From a virus: a stretch of 20,286 bases of DNA. The DNA lies in IMG/VR virus record IMGVR_UViG_3300032118_000072, positions 1-20,286 of that record, one strand, 5' to 3'. Below are positions 1 through 8,267 of the stretch, in pieces (within the stretch, counting starts at the first letter, position 1; the number at the start of each line of letters is the position of its first letter). A model generated the notes under the pieces. That model saw only the letters and a program-made list of their open reading frames with translations, searched no databases and had not been told where the DNA came from. The translations under genes and the position numbers were made by a program.

Positions 1-772
1 CGTTTCGAATAAACAGGTTGAATTGGTTCGCCTTGAGACGACCCAAGAAGCCTTGATCATCTCTCTAGAACCCATCAAGGCTCGATTGAAGGAACTAGAA
101 GAGGCACTGAAAAATGACGAGAATGCCGAAGTGGTTTCCCTTCGGTCTGAAATCGACGAATTGTCGACGACTATCTCGTGCCTTGATGCTGAAAAGTTGC
201 AATTCGCTGCTCAACGCGGGAAGATTATCTCTGATGCAGAAAAAATGCTAGAGGAGAAGCGTTCCCGTGAGTCGCTGTTGCAAAAGATGAAACTGTATGA
301 ACTGATCACGACAGCCTTTTCAAGGAAAGGAGTTCCCAGTGTCATCGTTTCTTCACAGTTGCCGGTGATCAACACCGAAATTTCCAAGATTTTGACTGGC
401 ATCGTCGACTTTACTCTTGAACTTGAAGTCGACGAGGAGACAGATTCAATGGATGTTTTCATCAACTACGGTGATTCACGAAGGATCATTGAGCTGGGCA
501 GCGGCATGGAAAAGATGATCAGTTCGATAGCAATTCGTGTGGCACTGATTAATGTTTCGACCTTGCCCAAGACCGACATGTTCATCATTGATGAGGGATT
601 TGGTGCTTTGGATGACACCAGCATCGAGGCCTGCAATCGCCTGCTGACTTCGTTGAAGAGGTACTTTCGAACGATCATCGTCATCACCCACGTGGACGGG
701 GTCAAAGACGTGGCCGATGCGATCCTAGAGATCACCAAGAATGAAAAAGACTCGAAGGTAGTGTACGATTGA
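1..772 (+). CDS. Recombination endonuclease ATPase subunit, gp46/SbcC/Rad50-like (3' part only)
   Basis: The frame is open to the first base of the window, so the N-terminal Walker A half lies upstream. The visible C-terminal half starts with a charged coiled coil and ends in the ABC-ATPase C-lobe. Signature motif ELGSGMEKMISS is near 494-530, Walker B plus D-loop MFIIDEGFGALD near 579-614, and the switch histidine VITHV near 679-693. This arrangement is typical of SMC-like nuclease ATPases (T4 gp46, SbcC, Rad50), which work with a gp47/SbcD/Mre11 nuclease to process DNA ends for recombination-dependent replication. That role is family knowledge. No CxxC zinc hook is visible in this part, but the hook could lie upstream. 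It is followed after 3 bases by the next gene, so the two are probably co-transcribed. I give no symbol because the partner gene and N-terminus are not visible. Confidence 0.88.
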   Translation, partial: VSNKQVELVRLETTQEALIISLEPIKARLKELEEALKNDENAEVVSLRSEIDELSTTISCLDAEKLQFAAQRGKIISDAEKMLEEKRSRESLLQKMKLYELITTAFSRKGVPSVIVSSQLPVINTEISKILTGIVDFTLELEVDEETDSMDVFINYGDSRRIIELGSGMEKMISSIAIRVALINVSTLPKTDMFIIDEGFGALDDTSIEACNRLLTSLKRYFRTIIVITHVDGVKDVADAILEITKNEKDSKVVYD

Positions 773-775
773 TCC

Positions 776-1024
776 GTGACCAAAGATTTGAAGACCAGTG
801 ACCGCGTCGACATTCTCTTGAGAGCAGGTGTCGAGCACCCAAAAAAATGGGTGGCTGTCAGTGGATACACAGAACCGCAAGGTGAAGCAGTTGACTTTGA
901 TTGGTACAATGAATGGCAACGTCTCCGCGATCACCATCTCAAGGAGACAAGTTTTCTATTTGAGGTGATCAAAGACCTGGCGAGGCGGATCCATGAAAAT
1001 GAACCAGCGCCCTTACCTCCGTGA
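776..1024 (+). CDS. Small hypothetical protein
   Basis: An 82-residue protein that starts with GTG only three bases after the stop of the recombination ATPase gene, so translation is probably coupled; I see no strong ribosome binding site. It is rich in charged residues and Trp, with helix-prone segments at both ends and no membrane segment, signal peptide or motif I recognise. There is no internal Met that would give a better start. Its 3' end overlaps the next gene by 32 bases, which is normal for compact phage genomes and supports both genes being real. Function unknown. Confidence 0.6.
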   Translation: MTKDLKTSDRVDILLRAGVEHPKKWVAVSGYTEPQGEAVDFDWYNEWQRLRDHHLKETSFLFEVIKDLARRIHENEPAPLPP

Positions 1025-1301
1025 TCGCCTGATATCGGAGCACCCCGATGGATTCTACGTCATCGTTCCCAGGGACGCTGAGCCTGCTGTCCCCTTGAGT
1101 TGTCCTGTCTGTCATCGATTGATGCGTTCACAGGATGATGAGGCTGCCTGGCATGAGCTCAACTGTTGTCACTGGTGTTCGATGGCTTGGGCTGCCCCTC
1201 GTCGAAAGGCATGGTTGGCCGGCTGGCGACCAGATTCAGAAAAACTCGCCTACGAGATTTCACAGAGACCGCCTTTGGTAGTCAATCTTGAGGTAGACTG
1301 A
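993..1301 (+). CDS. Small Cys-rich (putative zinc-binding) hypothetical protein
   Basis: A 102-residue protein with a Cys cluster: CPVC at residues 37-40 and CCHWC at 58-62, the usual 4-Cys spacing of a zinc ribbon or knuckle. The C-terminal half has several Trp and basic residues, which could suggest nucleic-acid or protein contact, but no family is recognised. The start ATG at 993 has a GAGG about 7 bases upstream, inside the preceding gene, and the two genes overlap by 32 bases in different frames. A second Met two codons later is an alternative start. Metal binding is inferred from Cys spacing only. Confidence 0.65.
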   Translation: MKMNQRPYLRDRLISEHPDGFYVIVPRDAEPAVPLSCPVCHRLMRSQDDEAAWHELNCCHWCSMAWAAPRRKAWLAGWRPDSEKLAYEISQRPPLVVNLEVD

Positions 1302-1309
1302 CGGTAGCC

Positions 1310-1316
1310 ATACTTA
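1310..1316 (+). promoter_or_regulatory. Candidate late promoter element ATACTTA (site 1)
   Basis: CATACTTA lies in the 33-base gap between the Cys-rich gene and the gene at 1335, 18 bases before that start codon. It is one of five copies of ATACTTA in the window, all in intergenic gaps. By analogy with the single-element T4 late promoter (TATAAATA centred at -10), transcription would start near 1322, just at the AGGAG ribosome binding site (1321-1325). The promoter role is an inference. Confidence 0.5.
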
Positions 1317-1334
1317 GCTCAGGAGCAATGGGCT

Positions 1335-1718
1335 ATGGCTGATGGCAAGATTGATTACAGTGCACTGGGGCAGGCGATTGACACATCTTGGGGTCGATCT
1401 TCGACTCCAAAGACTGCGAGTTACTCGGTAAAGTTCATGTTGCAAGGAGACAGGGTCATCGCTTCCTATGCCGCGATCGTCAATTTCGGCTCTGAAAAAG
1501 AGATGATCGTGATGAAGCGGGCTTATGCCGAAGAGTCGGTAGCTATCATTAATGAAGTTCTCAAAGCTGTCAAAGAAAATTACAAGAAACTAGCCGGCAA
1601 GGCGCTGTCTTCAAAAGAAGCCGCAACGTCAGATAGCATTGAAATCATCGGATTTGGTGTACATAATCCGAAGAGAACAGCATACTATCGCCGCAAGACA
1701 GTCTTTGACTTGAGCTGA
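1335..1718 (+). CDS. Hypothetical protein upstream of large terminase
   Basis: A 127-residue protein with a good ribosome binding site, AGGAG at 1321-1325. It reads as a small alpha/beta protein: a central stretch of strands (SVKFMLQGDRVIASYAAIV), a long basic helix (residues about 65-95) and a Tyr/Arg-rich tail. It ends three bases before the terminase start and probably heads the same transcript, under the candidate promoter at 1310. The position suggests a packaging or head-related role, and a small-terminase function might be considered. However, I see no helix-turn-helix or oligomerisation region typical of gp16, so I leave it unnamed. Confidence 0.7.
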   Translation: MADGKIDYSALGQAIDTSWGRSSTPKTASYSVKFMLQGDRVIASYAAIVNFGSEKEMIVMKRAYAEESVAIINEVLKAVKENYKKLAGKALSSKEAATSDSIEIIGFGVHNPKRTAYYRRKTVFDLS

Positions 1719-1721
1719 TCA

Positions 1722-3341
1722 ATGACGGCACCCGGGCCCATCAACAGAGATCAACAGATCAAGGAAATCTTGAAGTGTGGGCGTGATCCTGTCTATTTCA
1801 TGCGAAATTACGCAAAGATCCAGCACCCAACACGGGGTCTAATTCCTTTTGAAACGTATTCGTTTCAGGATGAGTGTGTCAGGGCGTTTGAAGAAAATCG
1901 CTTCAACATCATCCTCAAGTCAAGACAACTTGGCCTCACGACGGTCACAGCTGCCTACGCCGCTTGGTATGCGATCTTCAAAAAAGACAAAAATGTCCTA
2001 GTCATTGCCACCAAGTTGCAGACGGCCATGGGATTCATCAAAAAGGTGAAGACGATCTTGGATGGTTTGCCCAAGTGGTTGTTGCTTACCAAGTTCGAAC
2101 CCACTAAACAATCCATTGCTTTTGCAAATGGATCCACTGTAACCGCTGTTCCCACGTCGCCCGACGCGGGTCGTTCAGAAGCCTTGTCATTGCTCGTTGT
2201 CGATGAGGCCGCTTTCATTAGGGACTTTGAAGACATTTGGACGGGTCTATTTCCTACCATTTCAACTGGTGGTTCTGCGATCATCATGTCAACGCCTAAT
2301 GGCGTAGGTGGTCAGTACTATAAACTGTGGACAGAGGGAACGGCACAGATCAACGAATTCAACACGATCAACTTGCCGTGGTGGATGCACCCAGAACACG
2401 ATCAAGCATGGTTTGACAAGGAAACAAAGAACATACCAAAGCGTAAAGTTGCCCAGGAGTTTTTGTGTGACTTCATTTCGTCAGGTGACACCTTTCTTCA
2501 ACCTCCCGAGATGGACTACCTCCGTAGTATGCTCGAGCAACCGATCCGCAAAGAAGGCCCGGCACAAGGCGTCTGGATTTGGTCAGACCCAGAGCCTGGG
2601 AAACGTTACGTCATTTCAGCAGACGTCTCACGCGGTGACAGCAATGATTTTTCTACGTTTCATGTCATTGATATGATAGACTGTGAAGTGGTCGCTGAGT
2701 ACATGGGCAAGATCCCTCCTGATAAGTTGGCAGACCTGTTGAGTGAATACGGGACCCGGTACAATGTGGCACTACTATGTCCTGAGCGTAATACGTTTGG
2801 ATATTTTGCATGTGTCAAGCTGAGAGATTCCGGTTACAAACGTCTCTATTATCGCAATTACACAGGAGATCCATTTGAATTCATTTCAAATGATCCCGAT
2901 GCCGTACCTGGATTTGAAACACAGGGAAACACCCGCCCACAGATCTTGGCCAAACTCGAAGAGTTGATTCGTAACAAGACAGTCAAAATATATTCACAGC
3001 GGTTCTATGATCAAATGCAAGCCTTCATTTGGAGCGGGTCAAAGGCTCAGGCTTCTCGGGATTCTCATGATGACTTGATCCTAGGCCTGGCAATTGGATC
3101 CTGGTTGACACATGGAAATAGTGGTGTCAATGAACAAGGGTATGAGTTTGCCATGGCAATGTTGAAAGCGACTAAACGCGATCGCCGCGATTCAACACAG
3201 ATGCCAGGCGATATTGAATCAGCCCAACCGCTGGTCAATCCTAACATCCGTGGCTTCAATCCTTATAACGTTCATAAGCCCCGCGATCCATCTCAAATTA
3301 GACATGCTGACGTTAGCGACTTCAGCTGGCTTTTGCGCTAA
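1722..3341 (+). CDS. Terminase large subunit (T4 gp17-like DNA packaging ATPase/nuclease)
   Basis: The 539-residue packaging motor pumps DNA into the prohead through the portal and cuts the concatemer. The ATPase domain has a Walker A of the terminase type, KSRQLGLTT at residues 66-74, Walker B LLVVDE at 157-162 with the catalytic Glu162, and the coupling motif STPNG at 190-194. The C-terminal RNase H-like nuclease has its acidic residues at Asp301 (ISADVSRGD), Glu355 (CPERN) and Asp450/451 (SHDDLILG). The order and spacing match T4 gp17, although the protein is somewhat shorter (T4 gp17 is about 610 residues). No intein or intron interrupts it. It starts three bases after the previous stop without a clear ribosome binding site, so translational coupling is likely. 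Confidence 0.97.
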   Translation: MTAPGPINRDQQIKEILKCGRDPVYFMRNYAKIQHPTRGLIPFETYSFQDECVRAFEENRFNIILKSRQLGLTTVTAAYAAWYAIFKKDKNVLVIATKLQTAMGFIKKVKTILDGLPKWLLLTKFEPTKQSIAFANGSTVTAVPTSPDAGRSEALSLLVVDEAAFIRDFEDIWTGLFPTISTGGSAIIMSTPNGVGGQYYKLWTEGTAQINEFNTINLPWWMHPEHDQAWFDKETKNIPKRKVAQEFLCDFISSGDTFLQPPEMDYLRSMLEQPIRKEGPAQGVWIWSDPEPGKRYVISADVSRGDSNDFSTFHVIDMIDCEVVAEYMGKIPPDKLADLLSEYGTRYNVALLCPERNTFGYFACVKLRDSGYKRLYYRNYTGDPFEFISNDPDAVPGFETQGNTRPQILAKLEELIRNKTVKIYSQRFYDQMQAFIWSGSKAQASRDSHDDLILGLAIGSWLTHGNSGVNEQGYEFAMAMLKATKRDRRDSTQMPGDIESAQPLVNPNIRGFNPYNVHKPRDPSQIRHADVSDFSWLLR

Positions 3342-3349
3342 GTGCGCCG

Positions 3350-3356
3350 ATACTTA
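3350..3356 (+). promoter_or_regulatory. Candidate late promoter element ATACTTA (site 2)
   Basis: GATACTTA lies in the 35-base gap after the terminase stop and 20 bases before the start of the next gene. Transcription from about 3362 would give a very short leader carrying the AAAAGG ribosome binding site (3364-3369). It would drive the small coiled-coil gene and probably the portal gene behind it. Promoter role inferred from recurrence and placement. Confidence 0.5.
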
Positions 3357-3376
3357 CCCTCAGAAAAGGTTTTGCG

Positions 3377-3688
3377 ATGAGTAATCAGATCACCCTCCCC
3401 CGCCTGAAGACGATCATTGATGAAGAAGTCGACCGTGCTATGAAAGAGAGCGTCGACCACGCCTCGATCAGAGAAGTCGTCAATGGTGCTAGCAAGTTGC
3501 TGGCAGCTGTTGAAGCCTTCCGTGACAGCGCAAACGGACCAATGACCAGTGCCCTGACGCCGCACCTCGATGCCATGGCTCGTGCCCTAGAGGATATGGT
3601 CAGCACTCCGGGATCTTACGTGGAAAAAAAGAAGGCCACACCGCAGAAGGTATCTTTGAGGTCTGTCAAGTCAGACAAGGTCGTCTGA
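3377..3688 (+). CDS. Small helical hypothetical protein between terminase and portal
   Basis: A 103-residue, almost fully helical protein with AAAAGG seven bases before its ATG. The N-terminus (residues 6-20, ITLPRLKTIIDEEVD) is an amphipathic helix resembling the first residues of two other small genes in this window (12007 and 12538). The C-terminus is Lys-rich. It lies between gp17 and gp20 homologues, where T4 has the tail sheath and tube genes, but it is far too short to be either. A minor head or prohead-core protein is a reasonable guess from context only; no family recognised. Confidence 0.7.
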   Translation: MSNQITLPRLKTIIDEEVDRAMKESVDHASIREVVNGASKLLAAVEAFRDSANGPMTSALTPHLDAMARALEDMVSTPGSYVEKKKATPQKVSLRSVKSDKVV

Positions 3689-3764
3689 ATCATTTCCTAT
3701 ACGAGATGGTTGCGAAACCTTACTATGAACCCTGAGCCTGACCTAGAATAGGTGGGCGAAAATC

Positions 3765-6700
3765 ATGGCAAAAAAAGAAGCTCCACAGAGCCTGTTCCGA
3801 CGTTTGACCCGACTGTTTCGCAGCGGGCCCGTCATCAAGAAAAAGATCAGGACGCTTGACACGACGATTGCGGTCGCTGACAAGACTAAGTCTTCAGGTA
3901 CGTTGTTGTTTCAGAAGTCGTTGGCACCCACCTACGCCACGATCACAGCCAATGCCTATAACCTTTCTGAACGCCTGATGAGGTATCAGGATTTTCAAGA
4001 GATGGAATATAGTGTATCATTTCAAACACTTGTGCCAACCCCCGAAGGGCTAGTACAGATGGGTTCCCTTGTTGATGACTGTGTCAAGGATCCCAACAAG
4101 ACGTTCATTGTCTATGCATATGATCACGAGAAGAAACGAATTGTTCCTGCTGTCGGCAAGCAGGCCCGTCAAACGTGTGTCGATCATGCTTGGAAGGTAA
4201 CGTTTGACAACGGCAAAGAGATCACTGCAAGTCCGGAGCACAGATTGATGCTTCGCGATGGAACGTATTGCAAGGTTGAGGATCTTCAACCAGGTGATGC
4301 CATGATGCCCTTCTATCGCAAAGATCTTTTTGAAAACGCGGAAGAAGGTACAAATGGCTACTCGTGGATCTACACGATGGATAACCGTTTCCGCGGCTGG
4401 ACGAAAGAACACCAACTGATTGCAGAATGGACGGCCGGCCGCGAGCTCACAGAAGACGAGTGTGTGCACCATATCAATTTTGTTAAGACTGACAACAGGC
4501 CGGAAAATCTCCGGATCATGTCGAAGTCAGATCATAATTCCTACCATGCAGCCATCAACAACGGCGTCAAGTGGAATGCAGAGACAAATAACGAGTGGAT
4601 TGAAAAGTTCAAGCAAAACCATGCTGTGTGGATGCGGGATAACGCTCCCACCCGTCGTAAAGACGTGACATTCGCAAAGATTCTACAGACTTGTGAGCGA
4701 GTAGGGTTCAACATTGGACGGGTTTCAAGCGTACTAGACGTTAGTTTCAACTTGATTCATGAGCGACTAGTTGCAAACGGGTTCAAAAGTTTTGATGAGT
4801 TTTCGAAGACCTATTCGTCAGGTGGAACTTATGACAACAAGGTTGCTGTTGGTCTTCTGACACGCGATCTTTCAATTGAGAAAATCGTCTCTGTTTTGGA
4901 AGAAAACGACACAAAACAATCTGTTGCAATCAAGTTGGGTTGTACTGTCAATGTTCTTGACAAGTTCTTGAATCGTCGCATCAATGTCTCGTGGAGCGAA
5001 CTTCGTGCTCAATTGGGATATGACTGTTCAAAAATTAATATTAAGTCTACCGGTCGTCCTGTAGGATCAAATGGACGTCCTCTGACGTTTAAGCAGATTT
5101 GTGATGCTTATGAACCTGGATTGACATTGCCTCGTCTTTCAGAGAAGCTATGTGCTAACAAGAACACAGTCATCTCTAGGCTAGCTCAGAATGGTCATAA
5201 GAAGTACAGTGAGTTTCAAGAGTCATATCAGAATTGTAAAGTCGTTTCAGTCGAGTACGTTGGTGAAATTCCACTCTATGATCTGACCGTCGACGGTTAC
5301 AAAAACTTCGCCACTGACAGCGTAATCTCACACAATACACCAGAGATCGCCGCGGCCCTTGATATCTATGCAGACGAGACAGTTGCCGCCGACGAGAAAG
5401 GTCAGTGTCTGCACATCTACTCTGACAACGAGAAGATCAAAGAGGTCCTCGAAGACCTTTTTTACAACACCTTGAACATCGAGTTCAACCTCCGATCTTG
5501 GGCCCGTAACCTGGTCAAGTACGGCGATTTTTTCCTCTACAACGATGTGTCACCGCACTACGGTGTCGTCTCTGCATTTCCGATTCCAGTCAATGAGGTC
5601 GAGCGCGAAGAGAACTATGACCGTGATGATCCGTTTGCAATCCGGTACCGTTGGGTCACCCTAGGTAACCGCGTCCTAGAAAATTGGGAAGTGACTCACT
5701 TCCGTCTATTGGGCAACGACATGTTCTTGCCTTACGGGTCATCTGTCATTGAACCTGCCCGACGCATCTGGCGACAGTTGATCTTGATCGAAGATGCAAT
5801 GTTGGTGTACCGCGTTGTCAGGGCCCCCGAGCGCCGCGTCTTTTACATTGACGTGGCCAATGTGCCGGCCGAAAATGTCGGCATGTACATAGAGGAACAA
5901 CGCAAGAACTTGCGGACCAACCAGGTCGTCGACAGGTCGACAGGCCGCGTTGATCTCAGGTATAACCCACTCTCAGTTGACGAAGACTATTTCATCCCAG
6001 TCCGTGGGTCAGAGTCGGGCACTAAGATTGAAACGCTGGCAGGCGGCCAGAACACTGCTGCGGTCGAAGACGTCGCCTACATCCAGAAGAAGTTGTTTGC
6101 GGCCTTGAAGATTCCCAGGGCATATCTCGGTTACGACGAATTGCTTTGTTTGTCTGGTGACACCAGAGTGCCTCTTTTGTCAGGAGAATCATTGGAACTT
6201 CATGATCTAGTGAAGAAATTCAATGAGAATTCTGAGCAGATTTGGGTATATTCGTGTGATGCAATCACTGGCAAGATCATTCCAGCAAAGGTGACAAAAG
6301 CATGGAAAACGAAAGACGTCAATGAAATATATGAAGTGACTCTAGACACCGGTGACGTCATCAGGTGTACAAATAATCACCCATTCTTGTCTCGCGATGG
6401 AGCGTATGTTCGGGCTGATGAATTGGCAACTGGAACCAGTCTGATGCCTTTGTATCGTCGGCTGTCTAATAAGTCTGACGGTGATTTTCAGAGCGGATAT
6501 GAGAAGGTACTTGATAACTCAAGCGGTGAGTGGAAATTTACACATCGTGTTGTCAACGACACAGGACTAGTCATCGATGATGAATCACGATTGATTGAAC
6601 GGAGTTACGTTGTTCACCACGTGGATCACGACAAGAGAAATAACCTGCCACAAAACCTTGTCAAGATGGGAAAAAAGGCGCACATTCGTCACCATGCTTC

Positions 6701-8198
6701 CGGTGCGGTTGCAAACCTTTTGACGACAGCATCACGCGATAGGTTGCGGGAAACAATGCAGACGCCCGCGTACCGTCAGGTTCACCAAAAGGGTGTTCAA
6801 GACGCTTGGTCTCGTGATGATGGTTCACGTCGTTTGCTTGTTGCAAATAACAACAGTAAGCACAAACGAAAAGATGTTGATCTTGAAGTTGCACACCGCA
6901 TTGCGGCAACATGTCTAGATAGAAAAGAATTCTATAGAAAGATTGGCCTAACATACACCGGATTTTCAAGAACCTGTGCACGGCAAGGCATTCATCATGG
7001 TTCATGGTTGACAAGCGTCTTTGGTAACAAAAGGCGCGGAATCAAACGAAACCACAAGGTTCTTAGTGTTCGCGTGGTCAGGCTAGATGCTCCGTTGCCT
7101 GTGTACGATCTCACCGTAGAAGGTCATCACAATTTCGCAGTTCAAGCAATCGGTCAGACACTCGATTCATTTGGAAATTGTGTGTTTGTTCACAACAGCT
7201 CAAAGGCTACGCTTGCGCAGGAGGACATCAGGTTCTCGCGGACCATCAGCGTCATCCAGAAGGTGATGTTGGCTGAGCTCAACAAACTGGCCATCATTCA
7301 CCTTTATGCCCACGGGTATGACCAGGATGATCTACAAAATTTTACCCTGAGACTGTCGAATCCATCGACCGTGGCTCAACAGCAGAAGCTCGAACTGTGG
7401 AGATCTAAGTTTGAGATCGGAGGCAGCGCTCCTGAGGGCTTCGTCAACAAAGACTTTGTCCGTAAGGAAATTTGGGGTCTCAACGACGATGAATGTCGTC
7501 AGATTGATGAAAATCGTCTGAAAGATAAAACCGTTGATGCTGCAATTGAAGCCGGTGGAGGTGGAGAAGGTGGTGCTGCCGGTGGTGGAGGAGAAGATCT
7601 TTTTGGAGGAGAAGAAGCCGGCGGTGGTGAGGCTGCTCCTGCTGAAGAAACACCACCCGAAGAAAATGCTTCAGATGAACCAGAAGAAGAGAAGCAACCC
7701 GGAATAGAACTCTTGACGTCTGCCGATGATCTTGATGAAGATGATGAAACATTTGGATTGAAATTGAGTCTCAAGGACACTGAAGTGCCTCTTAAGGCAC
7801 AAAAACAACTTGACAGGGCACTGTATAATCGTAGTCGAGTTCGGCACCATGGTGCTAGCAAAACTCACATGCCCGATTTCAACAAAATGACATCGAATGA
7901 CAACCACGCGATGGAAGATCCGTACGATAATGATTGGATCAAATCAGTCGTCAGCAATCCATTCGGAGAATCACGTAGTGCTGCGCCTCATCGAACTCAC
8001 ATTTCATCTGACGTGATGTCAATGTTGAAGGGTTGGTCGCGGCGTCACGGAATTTCGAGTGATTCGCAGGGTTCTGTATTGACTGAGAATGTTAACGAGA
8101 CAATTGTAGAAATCGATGAAGAAGAAGCAAACCGGTTCAACACCGGTGATGAAAACGATGTACTTATCATCGATGACGATGGAGATGATGAACTGTGA
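3765..8198 (+). CDS. Portal protein precursor (T4 gp20-like) interrupted by two inteins
   Basis: The 1477-residue precursor holds three extein parts: residues 1-82, 525-794 and 1145-1477. Joined they give about 685 residues, longer than T4 gp20 (524) because of an added C-terminal tail. The extein junction sequences read smoothly when inteins are removed: QDFQEMEY joins TPEIAAALDIYADE, and AYLGYDELL joins SSKATLAQEDIRF. This is the gp20 pattern of an N-terminal 'PE..AA.D...DE' region and a middle 'P..YLG.....' region. The portal forms the dodecameric vertex ring through which DNA enters, nucleates the prohead and joins the tail. Precursor residues about 1260-1320 are a Gly/Glu-rich linker. 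The last 40 residues are very acidic and contain TIVEIDE, also found in the scaffold. A good ribosome binding site (AGGTGG) precedes the ATG. Confidence 0.93.
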   Translation: MAKKEAPQSLFRRLTRLFRSGPVIKKKIRTLDTTIAVADKTKSSGTLLFQKSLAPTYATITANAYNLSERLMRYQDFQEMEYSVSFQTLVPTPEGLVQMGSLVDDCVKDPNKTFIVYAYDHEKKRIVPAVGKQARQTCVDHAWKVTFDNGKEITASPEHRLMLRDGTYCKVEDLQPGDAMMPFYRKDLFENAEEGTNGYSWIYTMDNRFRGWTKEHQLIAEWTAGRELTEDECVHHINFVKTDNRPENLRIMSKSDHNSYHAAINNGVKWNAETNNEWIEKFKQNHAVWMRDNAPTRRKDVTFAKILQTCERVGFNIGRVSSVLDVSFNLIHERLVANGFKSFDEFSKTYSSGGTYDNKVAVGLLTRDLSIEKIVSVLEENDTKQSVAIKLGCTVNVLDKFLNRRINVSWSELRAQLGYDCSKINIKSTGRPVGSNGRPLTFKQICDAYEPGLTLPRLSEKLCANKNTVISRLAQNGHKKYSEFQESYQNCKVVSVEYVGEIPLYDLTVDGYKNFATDSVISHNTPEIAAALDIYADETVAADEKGQCLHIYSDNEKIKEVLEDLFYNTLNIEFNLRSWARNLVKYGDFFLYNDVSPHYGVVSAFPIPVNEVEREENYDRDDPFAIRYRWVTLGNRVLENWEVTHFRLLGNDMFLPYGSSVIEPARRIWRQLILIEDAMLVYRVVRAPERRVFYIDVANVPAENVGMYIEEQRKNLRTNQVVDRSTGRVDLRYNPLSVDEDYFIPVRGSESGTKIETLAGGQNTAAVEDVAYIQKKLFAALKIPRAYLGYDELLCLSGDTRVPLLSGESLELHDLVKKFNENSEQIWVYSCDAITGKIIPAKVTKAWKTKDVNEIYEVTLDTGDVIRCTNNHPFLSRDGAYVRADELATGTSLMPLYRRLSNKSDGDFQSGYEKVLDNSSGEWKFTHRVVNDTGLVIDDESRLIERSYVVHHVDHDKRNNLPQNLVKMGKKAHIRHHASGAVANLLTTASRDRLRETMQTPAYRQVHQKGVQDAWSRDDGSRRLLVANNNSKHKRKDVDLEVAHRIAATCLDRKEFYRKIGLTYTGFSRTCARQGIHHGSWLTSVFGNKRRGIKRNHKVLSVRVVRLDAPLPVYDLTVEGHHNFAVQAIGQTLDSFGNCVFVHNSSKATLAQEDIRFSRTISVIQKVMLAELNKLAIIHLYAHGYDQDDLQNFTLRLSNPSTVAQQQKLELWRSKFEIGGSAPEGFVNKDFVRKEIWGLNDDECRQIDENRLKDKTVDAAIEAGGGGEGGAAGGGGEDLFGGEEAGGGEAAPAEETPPEENASDEPEEEKQPGIELLTSADDLDEDDETFGLKLSLKDTEVPLKAQKQLDRALYNRSRVRHHGASKTHMPDFNKMTSNDNHAMEDPYDNDWIKSVVSNPFGESRSAAPHRTHISSDVMSMLKGWSRRHGISSDSQGSVLTENVNETIVEIDEEEANRFNTGDENDVLIIDDDGDDEL
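4011..5336 (+). mobile_element. Intein 1 in the portal protein (HNH homing endonuclease type)
   Basis: Residues 83-524 of the precursor (442 residues). It starts with Ser in SVSFQTLVPTPEG (block A) and ends with block F-like YDLTVDGYKNFA and block G VISHN, followed by Thr+1; block B-like ITASPEHRLML is also present. These are the residues needed for protein splicing: nucleophile Ser1, penultimate His, terminal Asn and Thr+1. The endonuclease insert has the HNH signature HHINFVKTDNRPENL (from residue 235). Behind it lie about three helix-turn-helix-like units (roughly 4665-4803, 4830-5010 and 5086-5220), probably for target recognition. The insert is more A+T-rich than the flanking extein. It likely spreads by cutting intein-less portal genes. 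Confidence 0.93.
6147..7196 (+). mobile_element. Intein 2 in the portal protein (HNH homing endonuclease type)
   Basis: Residues 795-1144 of the precursor (350 residues). It opens with block A CLSGDTRVPLLSG (Cys1), has block B-like RCTNNHPFLSRDG, block F VYDLTVEGHHNFA, and ends at FVHN with Ser+1. All splicing residues are intact, so it should be active. The endonuclease part shows HHVDHDKRNNLPQNL (from residue 951), the HNH variant also used by intein 1, then a long basic region and one helix-turn-helix-like unit (about 6880-7010). Different nucleophiles (Cys1/Ser+1 here, Ser1/Thr+1 in intein 1), different lengths and low overall similarity suggest the two inteins arrived independently rather than by duplication. 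Confidence 0.93.
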
Positions 8199-8218
8199 TC
8201 ACCGCAGATCACGGTGAT
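8198..8218 (+). other. Short hairpin after the portal stop codon
   Basis: ATCACCG (8198-8204) pairs with CGGTGAT (8212-8218) around the 7-base loop CAGATCA, directly at the portal stop codon. There is no T-run behind it, so a classical terminator is unlikely. It could be an RNA-processing or mRNA-stabilising structure, or chance. Confidence 0.3.
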
Positions 8219-8267
8219 AGGCTGGTTGAACAATGACCTGCTTGAAATTGAAAGGACGTTGACCAAA

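Noticed and set aside
1335-1718. Small terminase subunit (gp16-like)
   Set aside because: Position next to the large subunit is suggestive, but the protein lacks a recognisable DNA-binding helix-turn-helix and the central coiled coil of gp16.
3689-3764. Promoter or terminator in the gap before the portal gene
   Set aside because: Only a 4-base stem (GGTT-GCGA-AACC) and a partial TATACG match; no ATACTTA copy. I see nothing reliable there beyond the portal ribosome binding site.
8198-8218. Rho-independent terminator after the portal gene
   Set aside because: The stem is only seven pairs and no T-run follows; downstream genes are closely spaced and head-related, so I keep it only as a hairpin.
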